Notes: a model not told the origin generated them from the sequence alone. 64,000 nucleotides of DNA from Phycisphaeraceae bacterium (GCA_028284155.1 JANQSF010000077.1:1-64000); one strand, 5' to 3'. Positions 54,264 to 64,000 are shown, counted from the first letter of the stretch. Numbers and translations: made by a program.

Positions 54264-56099
54264 GTGAGTGAAGCGAAGGCAACGATGAGCAACGCGGACG
54301 GTTCAGCCAAACCCGTTAAGGCGACGGGCGGCGACGCTGTCAAGCGCGCCGAGGAGCGCGTCCGTCAACTTGAAGCCAAGCCGGTCGGCAGCGACCTGGC
54401 GGGCATCCCGATGGCGCAGAAGCTGGCGTTCGTCGCGACGCTGGTCATCATGGGCTTCACGTGGTGGCATGCGCTGCACGAGATGTGGCACCGCTGGTTC
54501 CCCAACTGGCGGGTCGCCGACCTGTCGCTGACCGCGCGTTTGACCGAGGGCAAGTCTTATTACACGCACGGGCCGATGGTGCCGTTGGCGTGCATGGTCA
54601 TTGCGTACCTGATCTACCGCCGCGTGGGCCTGCCGTCGCAGCGCACGCGCGGCTCGACCATTGTGGGTGCGCTGGTGTTGGCCGGCGGGCTGCTGTTTCA
54701 GATCGTCGGCGCGCGGGCGGACGTGACATTCGTCGCCGGTTTCGCGTGGGTCGCTGTGTGGGCGGGGCTGGTGATCCTCTGGGGCGGCTGGGCGATGGCG
54801 CGGGCGTATTGGTTGCCTGTCGTCTTCCTGTTGTTCATGGTCCCGCTGCCGATGAGTGCGATCGCGGACATCAGTTTCCAACTCAAGTCGATCGCCGGCC
54901 GGGCCGCCGTTTGGCTGACGGACAACGTGTTCGGCGTCACGACATCGCTCAAAGGCAGCAACGTGACGATGGTGGCCATGGGGCCTGACGGCGAGATGAT
55001 CACGCGGTCGTTGACCATTGACGACGTGTGCAGCGGGTTGCGCAGCTTGATCTCGTTGATCTGTTTCGCGTCATTGTTCGCGCTGGTTTGCCGCGTCAAG
55101 GGCTGGTGGCGGATCATCATGCTGCTGCTGGCGCCGCCTGTCGCCGTGGTAACGAACATCATCCGCATCACGATGCTCAACCTGTCGTCCGTGCACATCT
55201 CCCCCGAGTCGGCGGCGCCGGGCGGGTGGGTGCATGACTTCGGCGGCCTGGCCGTGTTCGCTTTGGCGCTGGCGATCCTGTTCGGCGTCGAGGCGTTGAT
55301 CATCAAGGTCGGCAAATGGCTCAATCGCGACTGGTCGGACCCTCGACTGATGGGCTATCTCGACCATCTGCCCAAGGTCGAAGGCCAGCGGCCGCGCGTG
55401 CTGCGGCCCGTGGTCATGACGGCGATGGTCGGTGTGGCGTGCCTGAGTACGTACTGGGCGGTGGAAGCGGAAGGGCAGCACATCAACGATATGGCCGCTC
55501 AGGCCGTCAGCCCGAAGGTCACCATCATGGGCAAGGAGTACGACAGCGTCGTGCTCGAGACGGACGAACTAACCAAGCGCATCCTGCAGACCGACGACAT
55601 CATGTCGCGCCGGTACATGGTCGACGGCAACGAGAAGGAGCCGGTCGACCTGACGATTGTGTTCAGCGCGAACAACCGCAAGGGCACGCACCCGCCGGAA
55701 GTATGCTTCAAGGGCAGTGGCGCGCGGATTGTCGATAAGCGTCTGAACGAGTTGACGTTCACGTCGCTGCGTGATGGCCAGGAACTGACCAAAACCATCG
55801 ACCTGCGCGAGCTGTTTACCGAGCACGGTCGGCGAAAGTCGCTGCACCTCTACACGTACAAGTCGGGCGACTCCTATACGACTAGCTTTTTCCGCCAGCA
55901 GGCGACGATCTTTATCAACGGCTTCATCGCCCGCGACACGGCCGGCGCGTTGATCCGAATCGACGTGCCGATCAAGGGCGGCGACATCGAGTCGGCGCGG
56001 GCCAAGGCGATGGACGCGGCCAAGGTGTTCATGGCGCAGATCGACGAGAAGCTTGGGCGGATCGACCGCGCGGCGGAGACGACGGCGTCTGCGCCGTGA
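54264..56099 (+). CDS. Exosortase fused to an EpsI (DUF3485) domain
   Basis: 611 residues. Residues about 50-365 are a polytopic exosortase with the transpeptidase-like triad C256 (DDVCSGLRSL), R301 (NIIRITM) and H324 (GGWVHDFGG). Residues about 395-600 are an EpsI/DUF3485 domain, including the hallmark HPPEVCFKGSG (about 476-486) and a late GFIARDTAGALIRIDVPI strand. Exosortases cleave C-terminal sorting signals and attach proteins to the envelope. EpsI is often separate or fused like this. GTG 54264 directly follows the previous stop, with GAGAGGGA upstream; ATG 54285 is the alternative. A soluble Ala/Lys-rich N-terminal extension of about 48 residues is additional. Confidence 0.93.
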   Translation: MSEAKATMSNADGSAKPVKATGGDAVKRAEERVRQLEAKPVGSDLAGIPMAQKLAFVATLVIMGFTWWHALHEMWHRWFPNWRVADLSLTARLTEGKSYYTHGPMVPLACMVIAYLIYRRVGLPSQRTRGSTIVGALVLAGGLLFQIVGARADVTFVAGFAWVAVWAGLVILWGGWAMARAYWLPVVFLLFMVPLPMSAIADISFQLKSIAGRAAVWLTDNVFGVTTSLKGSNVTMVAMGPDGEMITRSLTIDDVCSGLRSLISLICFASLFALVCRVKGWWRIIMLLLAPPVAVVTNIIRITMLNLSSVHISPESAAPGGWVHDFGGLAVFALALAILFGVEALIIKVGKWLNRDWSDPRLMGYLDHLPKVEGQRPRVLRPVVMTAMVGVACLSTYWAVEAEGQHINDMAAQAVSPKVTIMGKEYDSVVLETDELTKRILQTDDIMSRRYMVDGNEKEPVDLTIVFSANNRKGTHPPEVCFKGSGARIVDKRLNELTFTSLRDGQELTKTIDLRELFTEHGRRKSLHLYTYKSGDSYTTSFFRQQATIFINGFIARDTAGALIRIDVPIKGGDIESARAKAMDAAKVFMAQIDEKLGRIDRAAETTASAP

Positions 56100-56127
56100 A
56101 TGGTGCTCGGCGTAGTGTTGCGATCGG

Positions 56128-56193
56128 GCGGGGCAAGCCCCGCAGCTAAACGTTGGCTTGTTTCCCTGTCTCCTGTTCTCTGACTCCTGTTCC
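56128..56193. repeat. Palindrome plus CTCCTG word array before the TPR gene
   Basis: 56128-56143 is GCGGGGC-AA-GCCCCGC followed by AGCTAAA. 56161-56193 is an array of CTCCTG/TCTCTG heptamers ending about 15 nt before ATG 56209. There is no Shine-Dalgarno sequence before that ATG. Confidence 0.65.
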
Positions 56194-56208
56194 CCGGCCC
56201 CGCTCCCC

Positions 56209-59169
56209 ATGACCCGTACGCGACTGGTTGTCATCCTGGTGTTGCTGTCCGTGTCCGCCGCGGCGGTGAGCGGGTACATCTACGTGCGACAGCAGCGGCG
56301 GAAGGAGATGATTCCAAAGTTCGAGCAGCAGTTGACGCACACCGACCCGTCCGTGCGGTTGGCTGGGGCATCGGGCTTGCTTGAGTTTGAGCCGGCTCGG
56401 CCGGACGCGTTGCTGGTCTTTGCCGAGGCGTCGTTGGAACTGGCTGAGTACGACGAGGCCCGTGAGAAACTGATCTCGTTGCGCGACCTGGCTGAGGCGG
56501 GCGAGTCGATTGACTTGGCGAAGGTGACGCGGCTGCACGCCGACACCTGCTTGCTCCAGGCCGGCACGATCGTTGCGCAGAGTGACCCGACGGATGCGGA
56601 CTCGATCGAGGACCGGGTCGAGCGGCTTGTGGGTGAGGCCGAGGAACAACGCGCCCGGCTTGCGACGTTGCCGGATCAGACGACCTCGAGCCTGTTGATC
56701 GACGTGGGCGTGGCTGACGTGCGGTCGGCGTTGCTGCGTCTTGAAGCACGCGAACTCGAAGGCAACATCATCAACAAGCGGTTGGCGGAGCAGGAAGATG
56801 AGGCGAAGCTAATCAGCATCACGCTCGCCGACGTGCGCGGCAAGATTGCGGAACAGGACGGACTGCTGGTCGAGGCGGCGGACCAGGTGTTGTCAGCCGA
56901 CCCGTCGAATCAGGTCGCGCGGCGTCGCCTGGTGGACATGCACCTGCGCTCGGGCCGACTCGACGAGGCGAGGAAGCAGGCCGAGGCGATGGCGTCGCAG
57001 GAGAAACTCGACCCGGTCACGGCCGGCCGAATCGCGAACCTGCTTCTCGACTTGGACTTTTCGTTCGGCGAAGCGGTGACGGTTGAAGACCTGCGCATCG
57101 CGCGCAAGTTGATCGAACACCCGACCGTGCGTGACGCCAAGCACCCGAGCCTCGAACTCGCCAGGCTTTTCCTGCTGCATCACGAGGCTGAGCCGAGCGA
57201 AGTCATCGACGTGGCTTATAAGCTGTTCAGTCGGCCGGCCTTTGCGCGTCACCCGCGTGTAGTGCAGATTTACACGATGGCATTGATCGCCGCCGGCGAC
57301 GCTCGCGCTGCGATCGACACCATTCGGCCGTATAACGAGCAAGCGATGCCGTCGTACGAGGCGCTGAGCCAATACGTACTCGGTGCTGCTTATATCGCCG
57401 CGGACAACCGGGCCCTGGGTGATCAGGCGTTGCGTGAAAGCGTTCGGCTGAAACCAGACAGCCTGCCGCCGCGCGTCATGTTGGCCGAGTCGCTCGTCGA
57501 TCAGGGGCGGCTTGGCGCGGCCGAGCCGGACATCCGCGCTGCGGCGCAGATCAACCCCGATCACCCCAAGGTCATCGCCTTGTATGCTCGGCTTGCTGTT
57601 GAGTCTGATGACCGTCGTCCGCTATATGAACGTGTCGAGTCGGCGTTGAATGATCCGTCATTTGAGTTGACGCCACATCACGCCGTGTTGGCGGTGTCGA
57701 TGGCGATGGACGAGGTCGAGCGCGGCAAGCGGTCGGTTTCGCTGCTGCTCAAGGACAGCCCGAATGACGCGCTGGGGTTGATCGGCAGAGCGTGGGGTCA
57801 GGCGACGCCGCAGCAACGCGCCGCCGTGGCACGCATCGTCACGCGCAGCGTTTGGCTCGCCCTGCAACGCGACCCGATGAGCGAGCCACGCTGGCCGACC
57901 TACACCCGGCTGTCGGCCCAGGCGATGCAGCCCCCGCAACCGAGCGACTCGGGCCCGACGCCCGAAGACGCCATCGCGACGATCGAACAGCTTCGTCGCA
58001 ACTATTTCGTCCCGCGTATCGAGCAGGTCGCGCTTGATCTGGCGACACTGGCGTTGGAACGGTGGCCGGCGCAAGCCGCGCTGGTGGCCGACGCGGCCGT
58101 GTTGCAACTTTGGCTTGGTGATGACGACGCGGCGCGGCGCAACCTCAAGACCCTGACGGCGGAACAGCGAGAGGCGGAAGGCGTCGCACCTGTCCATGCC
58201 TGGCTCGCCGGCGAGGACGTCGATGTGACGGGCGAGGGGGCCGAGGGCAAGCCGGTTGGCCTGCCGCCGCGGCTTCAGTGGCTTGCGCTGGCGACGGCGT
58301 TGCGCGGCGACAGCTATCTGGCCACGCACGGCGCGGTGCACGCGATCCTGACCGACCACCCCTGGGCCGACCTGGCGGTGATCGAGGCGATGCGCAAGGC
58401 GATCGAACGGGGCGACCACGATCGCGCCCTGGCTTGGACGACGGTCGCCCACGGCGTGAACCCTCGATTGGGGGCGTTGCTCCGCGTGCGGTATCTCCTG
58501 TCAGTAGGTCGGCTGGAAGACGCGGCCGACGAAGGCGAGCAACTGATCACCGACCTGGACCCGAACGCGGTCGTGCGTTGGCAGGCGGCCGAGGTCCGTG
58601 CCCGGACGCACCTGGCGATGGGTCGGCCGGGCGCCGCCATCGCGGATTTCACCAACGCCGCCCTGGTCGCGCCTTATCACAACATGGGCCTCATGCGGGC
58701 CGCGGTCGATGTCGCGGTCGCGGGTGACCGCCTGCAATCAGCCAGAGACACCCTGGCCCGCCTGCTGGGCGACGAACGCACGCCCCCCTATTGGCGGGAC
58801 CTGCTGCTGGCCCGTTACGCGGAGATTCGGCCGAACGACGAATTCGGGAACCAGGTCGAACGTTTGCTCGTATTCAGGTCCGGTGACCCGTTGCTGCGGT
58901 GGTACCGCGCACGGGCCCACGAGGCGGTCGGCGGCGACGAAGCCCTGGACCGGGCCGAGCAGACGTATCAGGGCCTTCTCGATGACGCCCCCAAGTCACC
59001 GCGCGTGTTGCTCGCGGCGGCGGATCTGGCCATTCGGCGTCAGAAACTCGACGTGGCGCGTGGGCTTCTGAATCGGTTGGCGGCGTTGGGTGGGCTCAGT
59101 GAACAGGCCGCGGCGGAGCGGCTGAAGCGGATCGCGCCGGAAACGAAAGGCGTGGGAGTCGGACAGTGA
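56209..59169 (+). CDS. Membrane-anchored TPR protein of the exosortase operon
   Basis: 986 residues. An N-terminal membrane anchor (LVVILVLLSVSAAAVSGYIYV), then helical repeats of TPR type almost to the end (for example LGAAYIAADNRALGDQALRESVRLKPDS; AADEGEQLITDLDPNAVVRWQAAEVRARTHLAMGRP-like units). Large TPR proteins are regular members of exosortase/PEP-CTERM loci, thought to scaffold secretion or assembly. ATG 56209 begins the anchor; an upstream extension would translate the word array. The 3' end overlaps the protease gene by 4 nt (GTGA). Confidence 0.88.
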   Translation: MTRTRLVVILVLLSVSAAAVSGYIYVRQQRRKEMIPKFEQQLTHTDPSVRLAGASGLLEFEPARPDALLVFAEASLELAEYDEAREKLISLRDLAEAGESIDLAKVTRLHADTCLLQAGTIVAQSDPTDADSIEDRVERLVGEAEEQRARLATLPDQTTSSLLIDVGVADVRSALLRLEARELEGNIINKRLAEQEDEAKLISITLADVRGKIAEQDGLLVEAADQVLSADPSNQVARRRLVDMHLRSGRLDEARKQAEAMASQEKLDPVTAGRIANLLLDLDFSFGEAVTVEDLRIARKLIEHPTVRDAKHPSLELARLFLLHHEAEPSEVIDVAYKLFSRPAFARHPRVVQIYTMALIAAGDARAAIDTIRPYNEQAMPSYEALSQYVLGAAYIAADNRALGDQALRESVRLKPDSLPPRVMLAESLVDQGRLGAAEPDIRAAAQINPDHPKVIALYARLAVESDDRRPLYERVESALNDPSFELTPHHAVLAVSMAMDEVERGKRSVSLLLKDSPNDALGLIGRAWGQATPQQRAAVARIVTRSVWLALQRDPMSEPRWPTYTRLSAQAMQPPQPSDSGPTPEDAIATIEQLRRNYFVPRIEQVALDLATLALERWPAQAALVADAAVLQLWLGDDDAARRNLKTLTAEQREAEGVAPVHAWLAGEDVDVTGEGAEGKPVGLPPRLQWLALATALRGDSYLATHGAVHAILTDHPWADLAVIEAMRKAIERGDHDRALAWTTVAHGVNPRLGALLRVRYLLSVGRLEDAADEGEQLITDLDPNAVVRWQAAEVRARTHLAMGRPGAAIADFTNAALVAPYHNMGLMRAAVDVAVAGDRLQSARDTLARLLGDERTPPYWRDLLLARYAEIRPNDEFGNQVERLLVFRSGDPLLRWYRARAHEAVGGDEALDRAEQTYQGLLDDAPKSPRVLLAAADLAIRRQKLDVARGLLNRLAALGGLSEQAAAERLKRIAPETKGVGVGQ

Positions 59170-60029
59170 CAAGCAACGGAGCCTTGAGGTGGTCGGTGTG
59201 GTTCGCGGCGTTAGCTGTCGCGCCGCTCTGCCATGCGCAAGAGGCTCAACCGAAGGCCGCGCCGCTCATGCCGGAAGAGCGGTTCGTGCATATTGCCGCG
59301 ATCGTGCGCCCCAGCATCGTCGCCATCGCCAGCTACCACAACAAAGACACGCCAACCATCATCTACTACGGCACGGGCTTCGTGATCGGCGACGGCCGAA
59401 CGGTGATCACCAACCAGCACGTCGTTGAACCGATCCGTAAGCGCGACCGGTTGGGACAACTGCGCGTCATCTTCGCCGACGACAACCGGCCGGCCGGCTG
59501 GTCAGCCCGGCTCGTCGCCGAAGACCGTGTGCACGACCTGGCGGTCCTGAGGTTCGAGGGCCCACCGGCCCCGGCTCTGGACCTGGCTCCGATGGCGGCG
59601 GCCGAAGCGCCGCAGGGGCGGAGCATCGGCATCATGGGTTATCCGCTCGGACTGGTTCTCGGGCGTGCGCCTTCGGTGCATCGCGGCGTGATCGCCGCGT
59701 CGGTCCGGGCGGTGCAGCCGCTGCCCAAGGGCGCGAAGCTCACCCCCGAACTTGCCCGCGCGATCCGCGAAAAGTTCCGTCTGTATCAGTTAGACATTGT
59801 GGCGTTACCCGGAAACAGCGGCAGTCCGCTGTTCGACGCTCGCACGGGCGTCGTTTTGGGGGTAGTTAACAAGGTGTATGGGTCCCGGACACGCGAGCAC
59901 CTGATCGCGCACCCGACCGGGATCACCTACGCCGTTCCCGTGAAATGGGTCCACGAACTTGTGAAGCAGGCGTCTTCGACCGACGCTAGAGCAAGAGACG
60001 ACAGAACTCGACTGCAGAATGTCCGATAA
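59166..60029 (+). CDS. Exported trypsin-like (S1C-type) serine protease
   Basis: 287 residues, signal peptide at 1-25. Chymotrypsin-fold protease resembling HtrA but without a PDZ domain. The catalytic triad is complete: H85 (VITNQHVV), D124 (RVHDLAVLRF) and S218 (LPGNSGSPLFD). Start GTG 59166 is coupled to the upstream stop (GTGA). It sits between two large TPR genes and 11 nt before the second, so periplasmic processing or quality control of the exported substrates is likely. Confidence 0.92.
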   Translation: MTSNGALRWSVWFAALAVAPLCHAQEAQPKAAPLMPEERFVHIAAIVRPSIVAIASYHNKDTPTIIYYGTGFVIGDGRTVITNQHVVEPIRKRDRLGQLRVIFADDNRPAGWSARLVAEDRVHDLAVLRFEGPPAPALDLAPMAAAEAPQGRSIGIMGYPLGLVLGRAPSVHRGVIAASVRAVQPLPKGAKLTPELARAIREKFRLYQLDIVALPGNSGSPLFDARTGVVLGVVNKVYGSRTREHLIAHPTGITYAVPVKWVHELVKQASSTDARARDDRTRLQNVR

Positions 60030-60040
60030 GGAGACTGACC

Positions 60041-63000
60041 ATGCCCAATCGGGTGGCGCTCGCGGCGCTGACACTGTTGACCTTGAGCCTGTTGCTGACC
60101 GGCTGCGGCGATAAGCCGGATGAGAAGTTGGCCAAGGCCAAGTACGCCCTGAAAGAGAACCAGCCCGACTTGGCGAAGCAACTCGCCTTCGAGGTCATCG
60201 ACAGCACCGATGACCTGGAGTTGCAGGCCGAGGGCCGGCAGGTCCTTTCGTACGCGCAGATGCAGTTGGGCAACCTGCTCGCCGCCAAGACCACGATCGA
60301 CGAGTTGATCCGTGATCAGCCCGACTCGGTCAAGGGTCGTGAGGCGCAACAGCTTTGGGTGTTGCTCCGCCTCAAGACGCTGCGCACGCAGACCGACTTC
60401 GCGACAAACGAAAAGCTTCAAACCGAGTTTGTCGAAGCCGTCGCGATCGGCGACGAGGTGGCCAACTGGCATGAACGGACGTCCGAGGACCGCGCCGTGG
60501 CCGAGTTCGTCCGCGGCCGTGTCGATGAAGAGCAGGCCCACCGCGAGGGGGCGATGCTCCGCGGCTACTACGCCAGCATTGAAAGCGCCGACAAGTCCGC
60601 GCTCGACCTGACCGTCGACGACACAGGCGAAGAGCCCAAAGCGCCGCAGGAACAGGCGGACGATCCCGAGGTCGCCGCCTATCGATCTCGGATCGACGGT
60701 TACATCGCCGACGCCCGCGATCACTTCCGCAACGTCATCGACATCGACCCGGACCACATCGAAGCGACGAAGAAGTACGTCGAGTTCGCCGCGCGCGACA
60801 AGCAGTGGGCGCAGATCAAGGAGATCGCCGAGAAGCTTGCCAAGCGAGACACCATCAAGGCGGGCGTCGCCGAACGCGTCGTCATGATGATGTTCCAGAT
60901 GCCGGCCAAAGACTACCCGTTGGCCGAGCGGATGGTCCTGGCGAAGAAGTTGCAGGACAAGGTTGACGAAAAAGGCCAGCGCAGCAAGGACTGGCGCCTG
61001 TCGCAGACGCGCATCCTCCTAGCCGAGAAGAAGCCGCAGGAAGCCCGCAGGGTGATCAAGGAACTGCTCACCAAACGATCCAATGACATCGAAGGCCAAT
61101 ACCTTTTGGCCCAGACGTTTTATGAAGAGAAGAAGTACGACAAGGCCAAGCAGGTGCTCGACAAGCTTGGCGCGAACAAGAAGGCCGGCGGGTCGATCCA
61201 GATCCTCCTGCTCCGTGCCGTCACACTCGAGCAACTCGGTGAAGACTCGCTCGCCAAAGAAGCGTACCGCAGTGTGCTGCGTCTCGACCGGCGCAACCCG
61301 TCGGCCCTCAAAGGCATGGCGCGCATCACCGTCACAACCAACCCCGGCCCCGACTCGATTCAGAAGCAGATCGACGACCTCTACGAGTCGAACCCGATCG
61401 ACCCGCGCAATATCCTCACCAAGATGCGCTACGAGCAGTCGCAGAACGACAAGGACGAGGTGCGCAAGCTCTTGAAGGACGTCGAAAGGATCCGCGCCCC
61501 GACCGAGGCGCACATCGAGATCCTGGTCGCCGGCTACAACTACCTTGAAGCGTACGACAAGGCTGAGTCGTTTGCGCGTCAGCTCATCCAGAAGCGCCGT
61601 CTGCACAAGAGCGGCTACCTCATGTTGGCTGAGGTGCAACTGCGACAGGACGACGAAGACTCCGCGTTGCAGACCATCGCCGACATTCAGGAACGATTCC
61701 CCGACGCCGGTTCCCGTGACCTGTTGCTGGGCCAGCTCTACCTGCGAACGCAGCGATTCGACGACGCGCTGGTCATGCTGAACAAAGAGCTGGAAGCCAA
61801 GCCCGATGACCTGAACACGCGCATGCTCGTCGCCCGCACGTATGCGGCGATGGCGCGCACGCAGTCGGCTTTGGAGCACCTGGACCGGGTCATTGACCTG
61901 GCGCCGAACCACATTGGCGCGCATTCGTTGGCCGCCCGAATCTATCAATTCACAGGCCAGCAGGACCAGGTCCGCAAGCACCTGCTTTCCGTGCCGGAGG
62001 ACGCGATCAGCGAGGCGGCGCACCCCGCGCTCTACATGCAGCGCAAGATCATTGGCGACGACGTGAAAGAAGCGGCCAAGGCCGGCCAGCGCGCCATCGC
62101 ATCGGGTAACACTGATCCGTTGCTGCGCATGATGCTCGCCAACGTCTATCTCAAGCTCAATCAGCCCGACCAGGCAGAGGAACACCTCAAGGCGCTGGTC
62201 GAACGCCAGAGCAACAACGCCCAGGCGTATCAGCTATTGGCACGCTTCTTCCTTCAGCAGAACAGCGAACGTGACGGCATCGCCTACTTCAAGGAGATTC
62301 AGCGCAACAACGAGACGCTCTCGCGCTTGGCGCAGGCCATGCTCCACAGCGGCCTGAAAGAGTACGACGACGCCCGCGAGGCGCTTGACCGGATCTATGA
62401 GCCACTCGTGGCCGACAAGGACAACCTGGCCCTGGGCGTGGCGGACGCGCTGGCGAAGATCTATCTCGCCGAGGCTGCCAACTACGAGGCCGAGGACAAC
62501 ACGCAGTTGGCCGACCGGATGCGGCAAATGGCCAAGGACGTCTATCAGCCGTTAGTCGAAGCGAACCACTACACCCACGAGGCGAAGTTCCGCCGGATCG
62601 ATATCGACAAATCCAAGGACCAGCCGGAAGTCCGTCTCAAGAAGTTGCGTGACCTGGCCGCAACGCTCAAGCCGGAAGACGAAGCGCTTCGCCGGCAGGC
62701 GATGCTCGCCATGGTCGCGATGGACAAACACGACGACGCGATGGCGTTGCTCGACCAATGGATCGATGAACGGCCGAACGACATCACCGCCCGTCGGTGG
62801 AAGGGTGAGTTGTTAATCGAGAAGGGCCGGGCCGCCGACGCCGTACCTGTCTTTGAGGACGCCGTCCGCGCCAAGCCCAAGAGCAAGCAGATGCGGCAAC
62901 GCCTGGCGTTGGCCTACATCGCCAGCTTCCAGTATCCCGCGGCTGAGGACGTGTACCTCGAGATGCGCACGCTCGATCCGTCGGCTCAGATCGAGGCACT

Positions 63001-64000
63001 CTCAGAGCTGGGTCGCATGTACGTGACGATCGGCCTGAACAAGCAGGCGGCCGCCATGTTCAACGAGCTTGAGAAGCTCGGGCGCAGCCACGACCCGCGG
63101 ATCATCTTCGCCATGGCGCAAGCTCGCGCGGCCATGGGCGAAGACGAGCGTGCGATGACGTCGTACCGCCTCGTCCCGCCGTTTGCCAGTCAATATGCCC
63201 GGGCGCGCGTCCGCTTGGCGCAGCTCGAAATCGCTGCCGGCCGAACGCCGCTGGCACGCAAGGACATCAAGCGGCTCTCGGCCAATCCGCGCACCGCCGC
63301 GCGCCTCGTGCCCGAGTTGCTCAAGCTCGACGTCCGCAGGGACTTCAACGAAGACCTCCTCCGGGCCGCCAACGAAGTCATCGCCGATAACGTGGGCGTG
63401 CTCGAGCCGGTCGACCGCGTGCCTTGGCTTTGGCGTCGCGTGACACTGCTCGCTGAGGAACTGGATTGGCCGGGCGTGCTCAAGACGCTTGAGGTCATCC
63501 AGCAATACGACCCGCAGAGCGACAAGGCGTTGGTCCTTCGCATGCTCGTCATGGGCCGGGATAAGAGCAAGCTGCCCGAAGCCCGGGCCCTGCTGTTGGC
63601 CAATTCTCGGATCAGCAAGACGCCGATCGGGCCGGCCATCCACGTCGTCCTCGATGCCGACATCGAGACGACCGGCAGCTACGGCGGTTTCTCCGGTTAC
63701 CTCATGGCCCTGTCGCGTGGCGACGTGGCCGCGGCCGAGTCGGCGATCGACACGATCCCGCCGCAGCGCACGATCTACCGCAGCGACCTCCGCGCCGTCC
63801 TCGAACGCGGCGACGCGGCCAGCAAGAACATGCAGCGCGCCGCCAAGATGCAGCTCGCCGGTGTGGTTGCGCTGGAGCTCGGCCTGCCGCAGCTCGCGCT
63901 CGAGCACGCCGACGACGCCATCGCCGCCGTGCCCACCATGGCGCCCGCATACGGCCTGAAGGTGCAGGCCCTGATCGACAAGGCCGACCACACCGAACGC
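60041..64000 (+). CDS. Very large TPR lipoprotein, PrsT-like (3' end outside window)
   Basis: At least 1320 residues; the frame is open to the last base. Lipobox LLTGC (residues 18-22). The mature part is a continuous series of TPR-like helical repeats (LYESNPIDPRN; LMLAEVQLRQDDEDSALQTIADIQERFP-like; LANVYLKLNQPDQAEEHLKALVERQ). The N-terminal type and genomic position match the TPR-repeat lipoprotein of PEP-CTERM systems (PrsT family), although this one is longer than the usual roughly 900 residues. ATG 60041 has AAGGAGA 7 nt upstream. Probably in the same operon as the protease. Confidence 0.88.
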   Translation, partial: MPNRVALAALTLLTLSLLLTGCGDKPDEKLAKAKYALKENQPDLAKQLAFEVIDSTDDLELQAEGRQVLSYAQMQLGNLLAAKTTIDELIRDQPDSVKGREAQQLWVLLRLKTLRTQTDFATNEKLQTEFVEAVAIGDEVANWHERTSEDRAVAEFVRGRVDEEQAHREGAMLRGYYASIESADKSALDLTVDDTGEEPKAPQEQADDPEVAAYRSRIDGYIADARDHFRNVIDIDPDHIEATKKYVEFAARDKQWAQIKEIAEKLAKRDTIKAGVAERVVMMMFQMPAKDYPLAERMVLAKKLQDKVDEKGQRSKDWRLSQTRILLAEKKPQEARRVIKELLTKRSNDIEGQYLLAQTFYEEKKYDKAKQVLDKLGANKKAGGSIQILLLRAVTLEQLGEDSLAKEAYRSVLRLDRRNPSALKGMARITVTTNPGPDSIQKQIDDLYESNPIDPRNILTKMRYEQSQNDKDEVRKLLKDVERIRAPTEAHIEILVAGYNYLEAYDKAESFARQLIQKRRLHKSGYLMLAEVQLRQDDEDSALQTIADIQERFPDAGSRDLLLGQLYLRTQRFDDALVMLNKELEAKPDDLNTRMLVARTYAAMARTQSALEHLDRVIDLAPNHIGAHSLAARIYQFTGQQDQVRKHLLSVPEDAISEAAHPALYMQRKIIGDDVKEAAKAGQRAIASGNTDPLLRMMLANVYLKLNQPDQAEEHLKALVERQSNNAQAYQLLARFFLQQNSERDGIAYFKEIQRNNETLSRLAQAMLHSGLKEYDDAREALDRIYEPLVADKDNLALGVADALAKIYLAEAANYEAEDNTQLADRMRQMAKDVYQPLVEANHYTHEAKFRRIDIDKSKDQPEVRLKKLRDLAATLKPEDEALRRQAMLAMVAMDKHDDAMALLDQWIDERPNDITARRWKGELLIEKGRAADAVPVFEDAVRAKPKSKQMRQRLALAYIASFQYPAAEDVYLEMRTLDPSAQIEALSELGRMYVTIGLNKQAAAMFNELEKLGRSHDPRIIFAMAQARAAMGEDERAMTSYRLVPPFASQYARARVRLAQLEIAAGRTPLARKDIKRLSANPRTAARLVPELLKLDVRRDFNEDLLRAANEVIADNVGVLEPVDRVPWLWRRVTLLAEELDWPGVLKTLEVIQQYDPQSDKALVLRMLVMGRDKSKLPEARALLLANSRISKTPIGPAIHVVLDADIETTGSYGGFSGYLMALSRGDVAAAESAIDTIPPQRTIYRSDLRAVLERGDAASKNMQRAAKMQLAGVVALELGLPQLALEHADDAIAAVPTMAPAYGLKVQALIDKADHTER

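Overview
The window is a GC-rich bacterial chromosome segment that reads as Planctomycetota, most likely a Phycisphaerae-type lineage. This is inferred from gene content; there is no rRNA or marker phylogeny here. The evidence is the family mix: DUF1501, DUF1592 and DUF1552 proteins, DUF1080 and ThuA proteins, a sulfatase, calcium-binding repeat proteins with an N-terminal motif close to the planctomycete LEPRxLLS signature, and an exosortase with its partner genes. No phage, transposase, rRNA or CRISPR array is visible. One tRNA (Arg, anticodon TCG) is present.

Layout. 1-4.5 kb: the 3' part of a low-complexity Ala/Gln/Pro/Ser protein, then a MoxR ATPase and a DUF58 protein. 4.7-7.4 kb: a Tat-exported DUF1501 protein, a small orphan and a zinc-ribbon membrane protein. 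7.4-9.1 and 16.7-17.7 kb: two paralogous RTX-like surface proteins that share a regulatory layout (palindrome, 52-bp gap, sigma-54-like -24/-12 element, hairpin near the expected transcript start). Between them, 9.6-16.5 kb holds a cytochrome-like DUF1592 protein, DUF1552, an amidohydrolase lipoprotein and a PhoD-like lipoprotein. 17.8-26.8 kb: purF, then a degradation-type set (DUF1080, Gfo/Idh, ThuA, SGNH hydrolase, sulfatase). 27-32.4 kb: a surface-glycan block (GT9, O-antigen-ligase-like protein, radical SAM, GT4) followed by the tRNA. 32.6-44 kb: housekeeping and small regulatory genes (VanZ, argB, argF, two cysteine-cluster proteins, a response regulator, a degenerate B12-binding-fold protein, an M48 lipoprotein, ubiE/menG, DUF2231, a tautomerase, glyA). 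44.1-50.9 kb: a 1468-residue beta-propeller/helical-repeat protein, a PfkB sugar kinase and a sugar-binding lipoprotein. 51.1-52.9 kb: a TIR-NB-ARC protein whose reading frame ends at a hairpin repeat. 53.2-64 kb: an exosortase operon (FemAB-like, exosortase fused to EpsI, membrane TPR protein, S1C-type protease, very large TPR lipoprotein that runs off the window).

How it fits together. The exosortase operon and the 27-32 kb glycan block look like two halves of one envelope system: export, sorting and glycosylation of surface proteins. No recognisable PEP-CTERM substrate lies in the window. The RTX-like pair looks like coordinately controlled secreted or surface protein.

Non-coding structure is unusually rich. 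Six genes have arrays of degenerate 7-8-mers close to the start codon, four of them with a complementary array upstream. Short perfect GC palindromes recur between genes. Two very long hairpins (33- and 28-bp stems) sit side by side after the TIR gene.
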